Shown here piece by piece: positions 1-8,800 of a DNA stretch of 37,375 nt. The notes under the pieces are model-generated. The model ran no database searches, was not told where the DNA came from, and was given only the letters and a program-made list of their open reading frames with translations. The stretch is from the NCBI GenBank assembly GCA_018676675.1, contig JABHEG010000155.1, positions 1-37,375 on the forward strand. Reading direction: 5' to 3'. This DNA comes from Lentisphaerota bacterium (GTDB lineage Bacteria > Verrucomicrobiota > Lentisphaeria > Oligosphaerales > JABHEG01). A program made the position numbers and the translations under genes. Position 1 is the stretch's first letter. Every line of letters begins with the position of its first letter.

Positions 1-3
1 ACA

Positions 4-23
4 CATTCTTGCGGTCACTCCTT
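4..23 (-). promoter_or_regulatory. Possible ribosome binding site and start codon of a gene leaving the window
   Basis: Read on the minus strand, the last codons of the membrane protein contain AAGGAG (positions 23-18), and an ATG follows at 6-4 with an 11-base spacer. This would make a further minus-strand gene start just as the window ends, closely coupled to the membrane protein. Only two codons are inside the window, so nothing can be said about the product. Confidence 0.3.
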
Positions 24-3000
24 ACTTGCTGGCTTGCACTGTTCGGCGCCCACCTGAGACACTGCCAATATAGCGCTAACCGCCTGCGCCGCAACAGGTG
101 CCATGGCATTCTGCCCGCTTAAGTTGACGGCATTGCCCCGGACGCGAGTACCACGTTCACGCCAGAAACGGGCGACCGACAAGCTCAGCACAACGCCCAC
201 AAACGTGGCAACGGATGCTACTGCCAGCGTCTCCGGCGGCTGGCGCAGAAGTGTGGCGACCCACCCGCTCTGTGCGGCCTGCATTCGCTGCGAAGTATCC
301 CACGCATAGTCCCAATGGGGGCCTCTGGGAATGTAGAATGGCAGCAAGAGCGGTGCCCATGTCGTGAAGCGTTTGACGGCTTCCGGGATGAATCCCGGCC
401 CACCGTCGACCGGCCCGGCAAACCTGGTAATCTTCCCGTCCAGGCGCTCCAACCCGATGAAGCTGATATTCACAAGAGTGGCAACGCGCAGTCCCATATG
501 GTCCAGCCAGATCAGGATCCGCAGGTAGTCGTAGCCCAGCATCCGGGTGAAGAGCTGGAGACTCCAGTTCTGGAAACCTTGCGGGCTCATGGTCATGCTG
601 CTGTAGATACATGCGGCCGTGCGGATCGCGCCATCCTGATTGTACCAGGTTGGCGTCTCAGCCTGGCGCAGAAAGGTGAAGATCACCGGCGCCATCCACA
701 GCCCCCATCGAAGCACTCTGATGGAGCCCTGACCTAGCTCAGCCAGACCTTCACGGCTGGCCAGTCGCCTGATGTGCGAGAAATCGCGCTCAAAAACCGC
801 GTTGAGCAGTGACTTGTTCAGCGCGAAAAGCCAGGCTGCAACCCCCCAGCCGATGACACCCTTGAGCGCCTGGTTGAAGAGCAGTCTTGCGCCGCCCGTG
901 TATGAACCGACCGCAATGCGCCCCCACTTGCTCAACAGGGGGTAACAATCATCCGGCCTGGCAGCGTGACCGAAGCTGGTGTAGTCGGTGAAGCGCTCGA
1001 TGATGACCGGTACCTGCGAGGCATCCAGATAGAAACCCATCGCTGCCCCAACAAATCCGCCGAGCAGAGACTGGCAAGAGTAGACGCGCCAGGACTGACG
1101 TCCCTCGCCCCCCCATGCAGGAGAGATCACATCATGCAACAGCGTGACCCCAGCCAGTGCGCCGATGCCAACCAGAAGACCAAACAAAGCACGCTGGTCG
1201 GTGGGCAGGTCAACGAAGTGCATGTTCAGGCCCATGGATGCGGCCGCGCCTACAACCAACCCGCGAACGTACAGCAACGGTCTGTGATAGGACTGTCTGG
1301 CACGAGCGAAGAACGCGACACTACCGTCAAAGGTCTCGATGATCGTCTTCAGCAGCGGAAAGACCAGTGCACCCCCAAGCGCCATGGCCGGCAGCCGGCA
1401 GTTGAGGAACAAGCTCTGTGGCCACTCGAATCTCAGGATGAGCGACAGGATCTGCAGGATTGCCATCAGCACGCCGCTGTAGACCATCCCGTTCACCATG
1501 CCCTTCCTGGCATTCGCCAGAATGCGCCAGTGGTTTGGCTCCTCGTCTCGGAAAGCATCGAGGACCATCCCAGTCACAGCAAAGGTGACGGCCCAGAGCG
1601 CCCCCTGCGAGAGTACAGTCGTCGCAACGGCCAGCAACGGACGCACCAGCCAGGGCAGACTCGCCGCCCACTCGCCCGAGCCCAGATCAGCGATGAACGG
1701 GGCGACGACGACCGCTGCCGACATACGGAGAATGTGCTTCTGGGCTACCCAGTCATGCATGAAGTACTGCCGAGTGACCAGCGAGAATGCCTGCGACGCG
1801 AACTCGACAAAGACGAAAATCAGCACGACGGCACCGGCTGAATGGAGAAGCGTCGTCTGCCAGCCTTCCCTGACGGTGACGATTGTGCTGAACAGCGCCA
1901 GGTTCTGCAGAGCCAGGAGCAGACCAAATGCATACGGAACGGCGATCAGCAGCATCCCCCCAAAGAAACTGAGGTGCCTTCTCCTGACGTTCAGGCAATA
2001 CGCATTGACGACATGGTAAAGGCTGATGAAAGTCGCGGCACCGAGACTGCTCACCTCGCCCAAATCCGACCACGTTTGCGGAGCCGACCATATGGGGATT
2101 GAGGTCGCAGAGACCGCCAGCAGACCCGGGAACAGCGTATCCCGGAAGGCTTCACCAACTGTCAACGCCTGACCGGTCAGGCCGCGTCTCATTGCGGCCG
2201 AGACAATGCCTCCCAGGATGATCACGATGAAACAGGTGCTGCCGACCTCAATGGCCGGAATGTCGCCGATGGAGTAGGTCAGGATCGCCATGGCAATGAC
2301 GAGAAGTGCATTAAAGCCGATGAACAGATCGGCACGGATGCCGCTGCTTCTCTCGTGCTTGGGTTGAGAGGGCTTCGAAACTGCCCCCCACAGCCCCGCG
2401 AGGATAGCGGCAATCACGACCAGAATGCCGAGGACTTTGAGCCGTCCCGACCCAACCATGGCCAGGCTGGTCATCACCGGCAAGGCGCTGAACTCCGCGC
2501 AGAAATCAACATGACCGGCCACAGCTTTGGCGCCGGCGGCGTGGTGAACAAGCAGGACCATCTCCCGGAATTCGCCTATGGCTTCCCAATCCAGAATCTG
2601 TCGATTCAGTGCAAGCGTCGTCCCAACGCCGAGATGCAGAACCTGTTGTCCCGTGGTTCCCTTGAGCTCAACCGTAACATCGACGTCTTTGGCCTGTTCC
2701 GCGCTTCCGGCAATGGCGCTGACTGCGAGTGTGTCTGCGGTGTCAGCATTCACTTCAGCGGGGTAAGCTTTTGTCCAGATTCCACCGATTGCGCCAGGAG
2801 CGAGCGTGTAACTGAAACGCAATGCCTGCATCTTCCGTGTACTATCGATCACGGTACGTGATGCAGAGCCGACGGCACCATTGATGTGAAGCGGGCCCAT
2901 CTCGCCGCAGTCAGCGAGGCTGATGCAACCACCGGGTGTGCTCTGAAACGCAGCAACGCCTCCCTCCGCAGCCAACGTCGTCGGCGTCAGCGAAGCAACG

Positions 3001-3026
3001 CACAAGAGCAGAACTGCGGCGATCAT
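15..3026 (-). CDS. Large polytopic membrane protein with N-terminal extracytoplasmic beta domain
   Basis: The product is 1003 residues and I do not recognise a named family. It begins with a signal-peptide-like stretch (MIAAVLLLCVASL, small residues up to about residue 20). About 160 soluble residues follow that look beta-rich and could be a carbohydrate-binding-like sandwich. After about residue 190 come roughly 14-17 hydrophobic segments, the last close to the C-terminus and followed by an Arg-rich loop and a soluble tail. The start at 3026 was chosen because the signal peptide begins there, although the ribosome binding site is weak; an in-frame GTG at 3047 would add a basic n-region and is a real alternative. 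The open frame continues further upstream but overlaps the truncated sulfatase. The gene lies downstream of two sulfatase genes on the same strand. Export or sensing is possible but is not shown by any motif I can see. Confidence 0.75.
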   Translation of the reverse strand: MIAAVLLLCVASLTPTTLAAEGGVAAFQSTPGGCISLADCGEMGPLHINGAVGSASRTVIDSTRKMQALRFSYTLAPGAIGGIWTKAYPAEVNADTADTLAVSAIAGSAEQAKDVDVTVELKGTTGQQVLHLGVGTTLALNRQILDWEAIGEFREMVLLVHHAAGAKAVAGHVDFCAEFSALPVMTSLAMVGSGRLKVLGILVVIAAILAGLWGAVSKPSQPKHERSSGIRADLFIGFNALLVIAMAILTYSIGDIPAIEVGSTCFIVIILGGIVSAAMRRGLTGQALTVGEAFRDTLFPGLLAVSATSIPIWSAPQTWSDLGEVSSLGAATFISLYHVVNAYCLNVRRRHLSFFGGMLLIAVPYAFGLLLALQNLALFSTIVTVREGWQTTLLHSAGAVVLIFVFVEFASQAFSLVTRQYFMHDWVAQKHILRMSAAVVVAPFIADLGSGEWAASLPWLVRPLLAVATTVLSQGALWAVTFAVTGMVLDAFRDEEPNHWRILANARKGMVNGMVYSGVLMAILQILSLILRFEWPQSLFLNCRLPAMALGGALVFPLLKTIIETFDGSVAFFARARQSYHRPLLYVRGLVVGAAASMGLNMHFVDLPTDQRALFGLLVGIGALAGVTLLHDVISPAWGGEGRQSWRVYSCQSLLGGFVGAAMGFYLDASQVPVIIERFTDYTSFGHAARPDDCYPLLSKWGRIAVGSYTGGARLLFNQALKGVIGWGVAAWLFALNKSLLNAVFERDFSHIRRLASREGLAELGQGSIRVLRWGLWMAPVIFTFLRQAETPTWYNQDGAIRTAACIYSSMTMSPQGFQNWSLQLFTRMLGYDYLRILIWLDHMGLRVATLVNISFIGLERLDGKITRFAGPVDGGPGFIPEAVKRFTTWAPLLLPFYIPRGPHWDYAWDTSQRMQAAQSGWVATLLRQPPETLAVASVATFVGVVLSLSVARFWRERGTRVRGNAVNLSGQNAMAPVAAQAVSAILAVSQVGAEQCKPASKE

Positions 3027-3268
3027 ACATTGACGTGTGGGAATCACTATCTTACGGGCGCTTCTCAAAAGTGAATCTGGATTTTTCCCGGAAGAACTCC
3101 ATGCCGAGCCCGGGATGAAGAGCGGCGGGTCCGAAGGGCAGACAGCCGAAGTCGGCACCCGCAAGGCGCCCAGGCCTCCAAGAAGGCCGTTTGGGCGAGA
3201 ACCGTGGGAGAATCTCCCCAAATGGCAGTCTCATCCGGCTGTTCTGATCCTTGTACCGGAGGTAGAGG
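3027..3268. repeat. Possible inserted element replacing the sulfatase C-terminus
   Basis: This stretch of about 240 bases joins abruptly to the sulfatase fragment and ends at the start of the membrane protein gene. It resembles neither neighbour in any reading frame. It contains a GC-rich stem-loop at 3167-3197, with arms CGCCCAGGCCT and AGGCC-GTT-TGGGCG around a six-base loop. Calling it an inserted or dispersed element is an inference from the sharp loss of sulfatase homology; no terminal inverted repeats or target duplication were found by eye. Confidence 0.3.
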
Positions 3269-3468
3269 GCATTTGTGCAGAATACCCCCTTTTCGCAGAG
3301 GCTGTCGATATTCGGGGTGGTGACTTCTTTGCTGCCCGTGTAGCCGAGAGCGTTGTAGCACATGTCATCCGCCAGAATGACCACGAAGTTGGGGCGCCCT
3401 GCAGCATGAAGTGTGCTGGTCAGAAATATGATGACTGCAAGGGCGAGGGGCGACGTTGTTGTACTCAT
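3052..3468 (-). pseudogene. Truncated sulfatase, N-terminal fragment only
   Basis: The open frame encodes 138 residues. Residues 1-23 are a signal peptide, and residues 25-66 match the N-terminus of type I sulfatases: RPNFVVILADD supplies the metal-binding Asp pair and TPNIDSLCEKGV the conserved following helix. The match stops at about residue 67 (near 3268), before the Cys-x-Pro-Ser-Arg formylglycine site, which is absent. The remaining 70 residues are unrelated, Arg/Pro/Phe-rich and end at a stop at 3052. With no catalytic nucleophile and no other metal ligands it cannot be a sulfatase. It begins 40 bases after the intact sulfatase stop and was probably the second gene of a sulfatase pair. 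A short secreted product could still be made. Confidence 0.8.
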
Positions 3469-3507
3469 TCTCTGCTCTTCCGGCGTTGACTGAAAAGGTG
3501 CGAGAAC

Positions 3508-5202
3508 CTACTTCTTGTTCCAGTCCTTCGGCGCCTCGGCCTCGGCTTCCTCAGGTGACCAGACGCCGTCCTTATTGTTGTCCTTCGCGTTGAAGAACCG
3601 GATTTCCTGGGCTTCGTTGTAGGGCTTCCCAGCCCTTTTTCTCTCGGCCTTAACCCACTGCAAGCGCTGCTCGAGCGGAATGCCTGGCTCCGATGGAACA
3701 GGTGCAGCGGATGATCGTCTGCGTATCTTGCGGTAGAAATGCCCCTTGTCAGGACGGGCATTGAATTCTGCTACGCTCAGATCGATGCGGCTGCGCTTGC
3801 GATTCCCGGCCCCGCCCCACCACTCATTGTCAGGCAGGGCACTGTCCCAGGCGTCGAACAGATCCTGCATGGCCTGCGCCTTCTCAGGCATGGCGGCGGC
3901 CAGATCATGGCGCTCGTGTGGGTCGTCGGCGAGATTGAAGAGGGTGATGTTGCGGGTGCTACCGGCGTCGTTCCACTGCAGTTTCCAGTCACCATAGCGG
4001 ATGGCGTAATCGTTGTCGCGCCGCCAGTAGAGGGTCTCGTGCGGACGCCCCGGCTTGCCGTTCAGGTAGGGGAGCAGATCGACGCCATCGAGCGTCTGTT
4101 CGTTCGGTCTGCCTCCGGATGCCGCCAGTATGGTCGGCACGATGTCCAACGCACTCACGGGAAGCGCGTAGTGGCTGCCGGGTTTGATCTTCTCAGGCCA
4201 ACTGATGCACAAAGGTACGCGGATTCCACCTTCGTACGTATCGCCCTTGAATCCCCGGAGGCCACCGGTCTTCGACATGGGGCCATCGCCCCAATCCTGG
4301 TCCGGTTTTTTCCTGCTGTGCGTGAGTCCCTGCCCGCGCGGGGTGCCGTTGTCGCTCATGAAGATGAGAATGGTGCTGTCCGCGACGCCTTTCTTCTTCA
4401 GCGCCTGCTGAACGCGCCCGATACCGTCGTCCATCGCCAGGATCATGGCGGCGAAGAAGTTGCGCTCGGCGTTGTCGCTGAGATCTTTGGTGCGCTCCAG
4501 GTAGCTGTCCGGCACTTGCCAGGGATGGTGGACGGCGTTGTAGGCCAGGTAGAGGAAGAACGGTTGCTCCCGATCCGCCGCTCGTTCGACGAAGGACGCC
4601 GCTTCATCGCTGAACAGGTCGGTGAGGTAGACGTTCTCGCGAGCGGGCAGGGGGGCGTCCCCCCGCCAGAGCGGCCACTGCCCTTTGTTCCTGCCGAACT
4701 CGCCATCCCAGCGGGTGTAGTCGTGGGAGCCGTTGATAAAGCCGAAGAACTCGTCGAAACCGCGCGCCAGTGGTCGCAGAGATCTGTCGGCCCCCAGGTG
4801 CCATTTGCCGATATGCCCGCTGTAGTAACCCCGTTCTTTGAGCATCTCGGAGAGCATTCGCCGACTTCTCGGCACGCCGGCCAGGGGGAACTTCATCTTG
4901 TCCGGAAAGCCGGCGATGTTCGGGTTCTCGCCGCAACCGAAGCGCTGCTGGTAGATTCCTGTCAGCAGACCACTGCGGCTCGGCCCGCAGACCGATGCCG
5001 TCACATAGGCCTGCGAGAACCACGTCCCCCCGGTTGCCAATCTGTCGATGTTTGGGGTCATGATGTCCTTGAAGCCGTGGTATCCGACATCCCCCCAGCC
5101 TTGGTCGTCGGAGTAGATGATGATGACGTTGGGCCGGGCGTCGGCACCAATGACAGAGAGACTGAGCAGCAATCCGGCGATGGTTGTTGTGATACTCTTC
5201 AT
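3508..5202 (-). CDS. Secreted type I sulfatase with C-terminal EF-hand
   Basis: The product is 564 residues. A signal peptide (MKSITTTIAGLLLSLSVIGADA) ends at about residue 22. The alkaline-phosphatase-fold sulfatase domain follows, with the metal-binding Asp pair at 32-33 (YSDDQGWGDVGYHG), the formylglycine motif C72-G-P-S-R-S-G-L-L-T-G, GHIGKWHLG, a HH pair, and MSDNGTPRG for the late Asp/Asn ligands. The enzyme should hydrolyse sulfate esters on a sugar, but the substrate cannot be read from sequence. Residues 541-552 (DNNKDGVWSPEE) fit a calcium-binding EF-hand loop. Cys72 must be oxidised by a maturation enzyme that is not encoded in this window. The ATG at 5202 is preceded by GAGGAA on the minus strand; the open frame extends 36 codons upstream, but only this start gives a signal peptide. 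A promoter and LacI-type operator lie about 220 bases upstream. Confidence 0.93.
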   Translation of the reverse strand: MKSITTTIAGLLLSLSVIGADARPNVIIIYSDDQGWGDVGYHGFKDIMTPNIDRLATGGTWFSQAYVTASVCGPSRSGLLTGIYQQRFGCGENPNIAGFPDKMKFPLAGVPRSRRMLSEMLKERGYYSGHIGKWHLGADRSLRPLARGFDEFFGFINGSHDYTRWDGEFGRNKGQWPLWRGDAPLPARENVYLTDLFSDEAASFVERAADREQPFFLYLAYNAVHHPWQVPDSYLERTKDLSDNAERNFFAAMILAMDDGIGRVQQALKKKGVADSTILIFMSDNGTPRGQGLTHSRKKPDQDWGDGPMSKTGGLRGFKGDTYEGGIRVPLCISWPEKIKPGSHYALPVSALDIVPTILAASGGRPNEQTLDGVDLLPYLNGKPGRPHETLYWRRDNDYAIRYGDWKLQWNDAGSTRNITLFNLADDPHERHDLAAAMPEKAQAMQDLFDAWDSALPDNEWWGGAGNRKRSRIDLSVAEFNARPDKGHFYRKIRRRSSAAPVPSEPGIPLEQRLQWVKAERKRAGKPYNEAQEIRFFNAKDNNKDGVWSPEEAEAEAPKDWNKK

Positions 5203-5408
5203 GCTCGCGTTCCTCTGCAACTGGTCGGGGACGCCTGTCCAGTCCAGCTGGGCGTCATCAAACCGGCTCCGTGCACAGCCCCTACTGTCCAGCATAGGAA
5301 CAGGGCGCACTTGAGGCGACGGAAGGCTGAAAGGCGGGGCCGATCTTGCCGGTTGATTGTCTTTGACACTGCTCTTTTCTCCGTCCGATCTCTTGCTTCT
5401 CTTGTAGC

Positions 5409-5422
5409 TGAAAGCGCTTGCA
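5409..5422. promoter_or_regulatory. LacI-family type operator
   Basis: TGAAAGCGCTTGCA differs at one position from the perfect palindrome TGAAAGCGCTTTCA. This is the CG-centred pattern bound by LacI/CcpA-family sugar regulators. It lies just downstream of the -10 element of the minus-strand promoter, about +5 to +18, where a bound repressor would block transcription. Being in the shared region it could also affect the divergent gene. No LacI-type gene is in the window. Confidence 0.5.
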
Positions 5423-5433
5423 GTATTGTGAAG

Positions 5434-5462
5434 AAAATAGTCGTCGTCAAGGCATCTGTCAA
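5434..5462 (-). promoter_or_regulatory. Sigma70-type promoter for the sulfatase
   Basis: On the minus strand a perfect -35 hexamer TTGACA (5462-5457) is followed by a 17-base spacer and TATTTT (5439-5434, four of six matches to TATAAT). Transcription would start near 5427, leaving an untranslated leader of about 225 bases before the sulfatase ATG. Spacing and hexamers are read directly; activity is inferred. Confidence 0.6.
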
Positions 5463-5830
5463 CCTCCTTTCTCAGAAGATGGCCGGGGACAGTCCAAGGG
5501 GACGTCGGTCACAACTCGCAGCGGGACCGCGCAAACGAACTCGTCGGAACGTCAGTTCCAACATGAAGCCCTATGCTCTGTTTCTCTCGAGGAGGCAACG
5601 CGGTTGTCAGGGCCAGACCTTAGCTGCTGATTCTGCTGCAAAAGCCCCTGTTTTCGGGGTGTGCGCAGCCTGGTTAGCTACCGTGACACTGAGGAAGAAC
5701 ATGGTACCCCGCGTATCCCTAAAGTCTATGGTCTAGGTGCGTGCCTCGGGTGCCCTGAGCCTTGGCGAGTTACCATTTCCCCCCACAGGGGGTAGCTTTG
5801 AGGTGCTCATCCACTATGGAGGACCTGATC

Positions 5831-8800
5831 ATGCGTCTGGCCAAACTGCTTATCGTGACAGCCGCCGTCGTCCCCGTCGCCTACGCTGCCACTGTCCGCA
5901 TCGTCCCCACGGAAGCCTACGGCGTTGACGACTACGTCCTGGAGAACGAGAGCCTGCGCGTCACCGTGACCCCACGTCGAGGCGCGCGGGTCACCGATAT
6001 CCTTGACAAGCGCACTGGCCATCATGTCACTGGGGGCACCGGGAACTACGACGGCGTCGCCAAGGAACTTGTCCACGACGACCAGCTGCCTGGCGAACTC
6101 ATGCAGGCAACCCATGCCATGGAACACTGCACCGACACAGAACCGGCCGCGGCGCAACTCGTTGCCCGTTACGCCGGACAGACATTGCGCACAAAGGGTG
6201 CCGAGTTCATCAAGACGTACCGACTCGTTGAAGGCGAACCGTTCCTGCGTGTGTCCTACCAAATCCGCACGCCAATGGTCGGCATCGACGACATCGCACT
6301 CCGGCTGCACCACACGTTCACCCCCGGCGGGAAGGCCGGCCCTGAAGGCGTCCGTCCGTTCATCCCCATTCCAGCCGGACCGCGGGCCGCCACCTGGAAC
6401 AAGATCTATCCGCAGTACACGCACGGCTGGTCAGCAGCAGTTCGCTCCCAGACCAAAGACGGAATCGTCTGCCTTTTCGACATCGCCAAAGCCGGGCGCG
6501 GCTTCAACTGGGATGTTCCGTCCATCGAGTGGTTCTACCGCCCAGTGACACTCAAGCCCGGACTCGTGTGGGCAGACGAAGTCCTGGTCGTCCCAACCCG
6601 CGGTCTGGCCGCCATTGACTACGCCGACGCGCGTGGCGTGTACCAGGCAGAGATCACTGCGGAGAACGTGACTGTCACCGTCTATCCGCTCGCCACTGGG
6701 GAGCTTCACGTGCAGCCGACGCTTGTCGCTCCCGATGGGGAAAGTGTTGCGTTGCCGTCAAAGGCTGCGATGCTCAAGATCGGTGCCCCCCTGCGTTTGG
6801 TCTGGAAGCTCGACGCGGCAGTCCCGGCGGGGAACGCGACACTGCGCGTCACACTGAAAAGTGACGAACTGGAAGTGTCCTTCCGCGCAAACCCCGCCGG
6901 CGTGTCCCCCTTTTCCGTGCCCCCCCCTCAGCCCGGCCCCGTTCCTCTCGGAACAGAACCCGTTCAGCGCATCCGCATTGCCCGCCCGCTGGACGGCCCC
7001 GAGATCCACGGGGGACAGCCAGTCAAGAGCGATGACTCGGGCTGGACCGCGGTCGAATCAGCCAGACGCCCGAAGAAGATGGCGGACACAACCGAGCTTC
7101 ATATCCGCCGCATCAGCCTCGACACCGGGAGAGCGCAATACACAGCCATGTACCAGCGTGCCCGCAAAGACGGCAAGACATCGTGGGCACCACACAACGA
7201 AGGGCTGAGCGGGTTGGGTCTATCAGACCCGACCTCAGCAAACTTCTACGGCGGCGGCTTTTTCGGGATGGAGATCAACGGATTCAGACTACGTTCGGCC
7301 CAGCCCGAAATGGCGCTCGTCCGCGGCTCGGGGAAAGCTGCTATTGATGCGCGCTGGGACATACCGACGGCCACCGTGACACTGCGCCTGACCGCCCTCG
7401 GCGACGATGGTGCCTTGTACGGCCAGATCGATCTCGCGCCGAAAACGACGATCAACCATGTAGATCTGAAGTTCCTTGCCTTCCCAGGCGGGTTCCACGG
7501 GGAACGCGACCGCCGCTTCCATACCGCGACCAACGAGTACGGCCACGACACGGAAGTGACACTCGCTCCGGACGCAGGGTGGTTGCTGCTCACGGACCAC
7601 AAACTCGATCCCGGCACCGGCGCCGTCGCCCTGGCATTCCTGCCCGAACAGATCCAGGAAACCAAGGTCGCCGCGACCAGCAACTACGGCGTGAACGTCA
7701 CCGTGTCATGCAAACCCGCGACACGACGCCTGCAGTTCGTTCTGTGGAGCATGTACCAGACCCCAAACGCCCGGGCCCTCGAACGCATCCGTGCAGAATA
7801 CGCTCCTGCCATTGAGCGCCTGCGCGCCGGACCACGGCTCTTCACTGTCGGCAACACGGTCGCCGAACCGACACCAAAGCCGCCCGGAACCAATCTTCGG
7901 GTGCTGGAGCTCGCGACCTTTGCCCACGGCGAATCTCGCTGGGATCACTGGCAGTTCGACGAGTTCGAACGCAGCGAGTACCTCTTCACGAACAAATATG
8001 GACGGCCAACACGGTACGAGGAGTTCCTGCGCCGGATGGTCGAATCCTCACGGTACGCATTCCGCGCGAACATGCAGTTCGAGTACTTCCTCCGCGACCG
8101 CAAGGACATCCAGGTCAAGACTGGTTATGTGAACGCCTTCGCCGACGAACTGGCACGGCTCTACGACTATGACGTGGTCGTGGTCAACGATTTTCCGCTC
8201 GAGTTGCTCGATCCCTATGTTCGCGAGCTGGAGGAGTACGTCCGCAGCGGCCGTGCTCTCATCTTCCTCGGCGGCTACGGCGCCTATGGCGGCATGGGTA
8301 AGGGGTACGGCTCCTGGAAGGACTGTGCCGCAACAAGCCTCCTGCCCGTGACCATCGAGCGCACGCCCGACTTTGTCCAACAGACTGACTACAAGAAGGG
8401 ATTGCCGGGACCGTGGGGGCCGGGACGTACGCGGACCTGCGTCTTCCCTGACTACCGCCACACTGTTGGGAATGGGTTCCAGCGGTTCGGGCCGGTCCTG
8501 CCCATCACGTCCACACTCGACTGGATAGGACGCGGAGCCCAAGTGACGCCCGCCGACGAAGCACACCCCGCATTCGCCGGTATCCCTCTGGGACAACTCG
8601 CACCAGACTACCATCGTGTCAGCATTAGAGGCGAAGCCGAAACACTCGCCCGAATCGGGCGTGACCCTGCTGTTGCGGCCATCCAGCTTGGCAAAGGCAA
8701 GATTGTGGCCCTCATGTTCAGTGATGCCCGACGGTTTTGGCTGTGGCCGCACACTACGCAGTTCTACTCACAGCTAACCGATTGGGCAGCTGGGCGCTCG

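Larger units (their letters stand above)
5203..5830. other. Divergent intergenic regulatory region
   Basis: This is the 628-base gap between the outward-facing sulfatase and giant glycosidase-like genes. It holds a strong minus-strand promoter and a palindromic operator near 5409-5462, listed separately. On the plus side I see only the ribosome binding site GGAGG at 5818-5822 and no convincing promoter hexamers. No open frame here has recognisable protein character. Confidence 0.6.

Noticed and set aside
966..1841. Plus-strand open frame of 291 codons opposite the membrane protein
   Set aside because: Its composition is rich in Gln, Arg and His with no domain character, as expected from the complement of hydrophobic codons.
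3739..5736. Long plus-strand open frame of 665 codons antisense to the sulfatase
   Set aside because: It mirrors the sulfatase codons in a high-GC gene and has no family motifs or ribosome binding site; the opposite strand has the full sulfatase signature.
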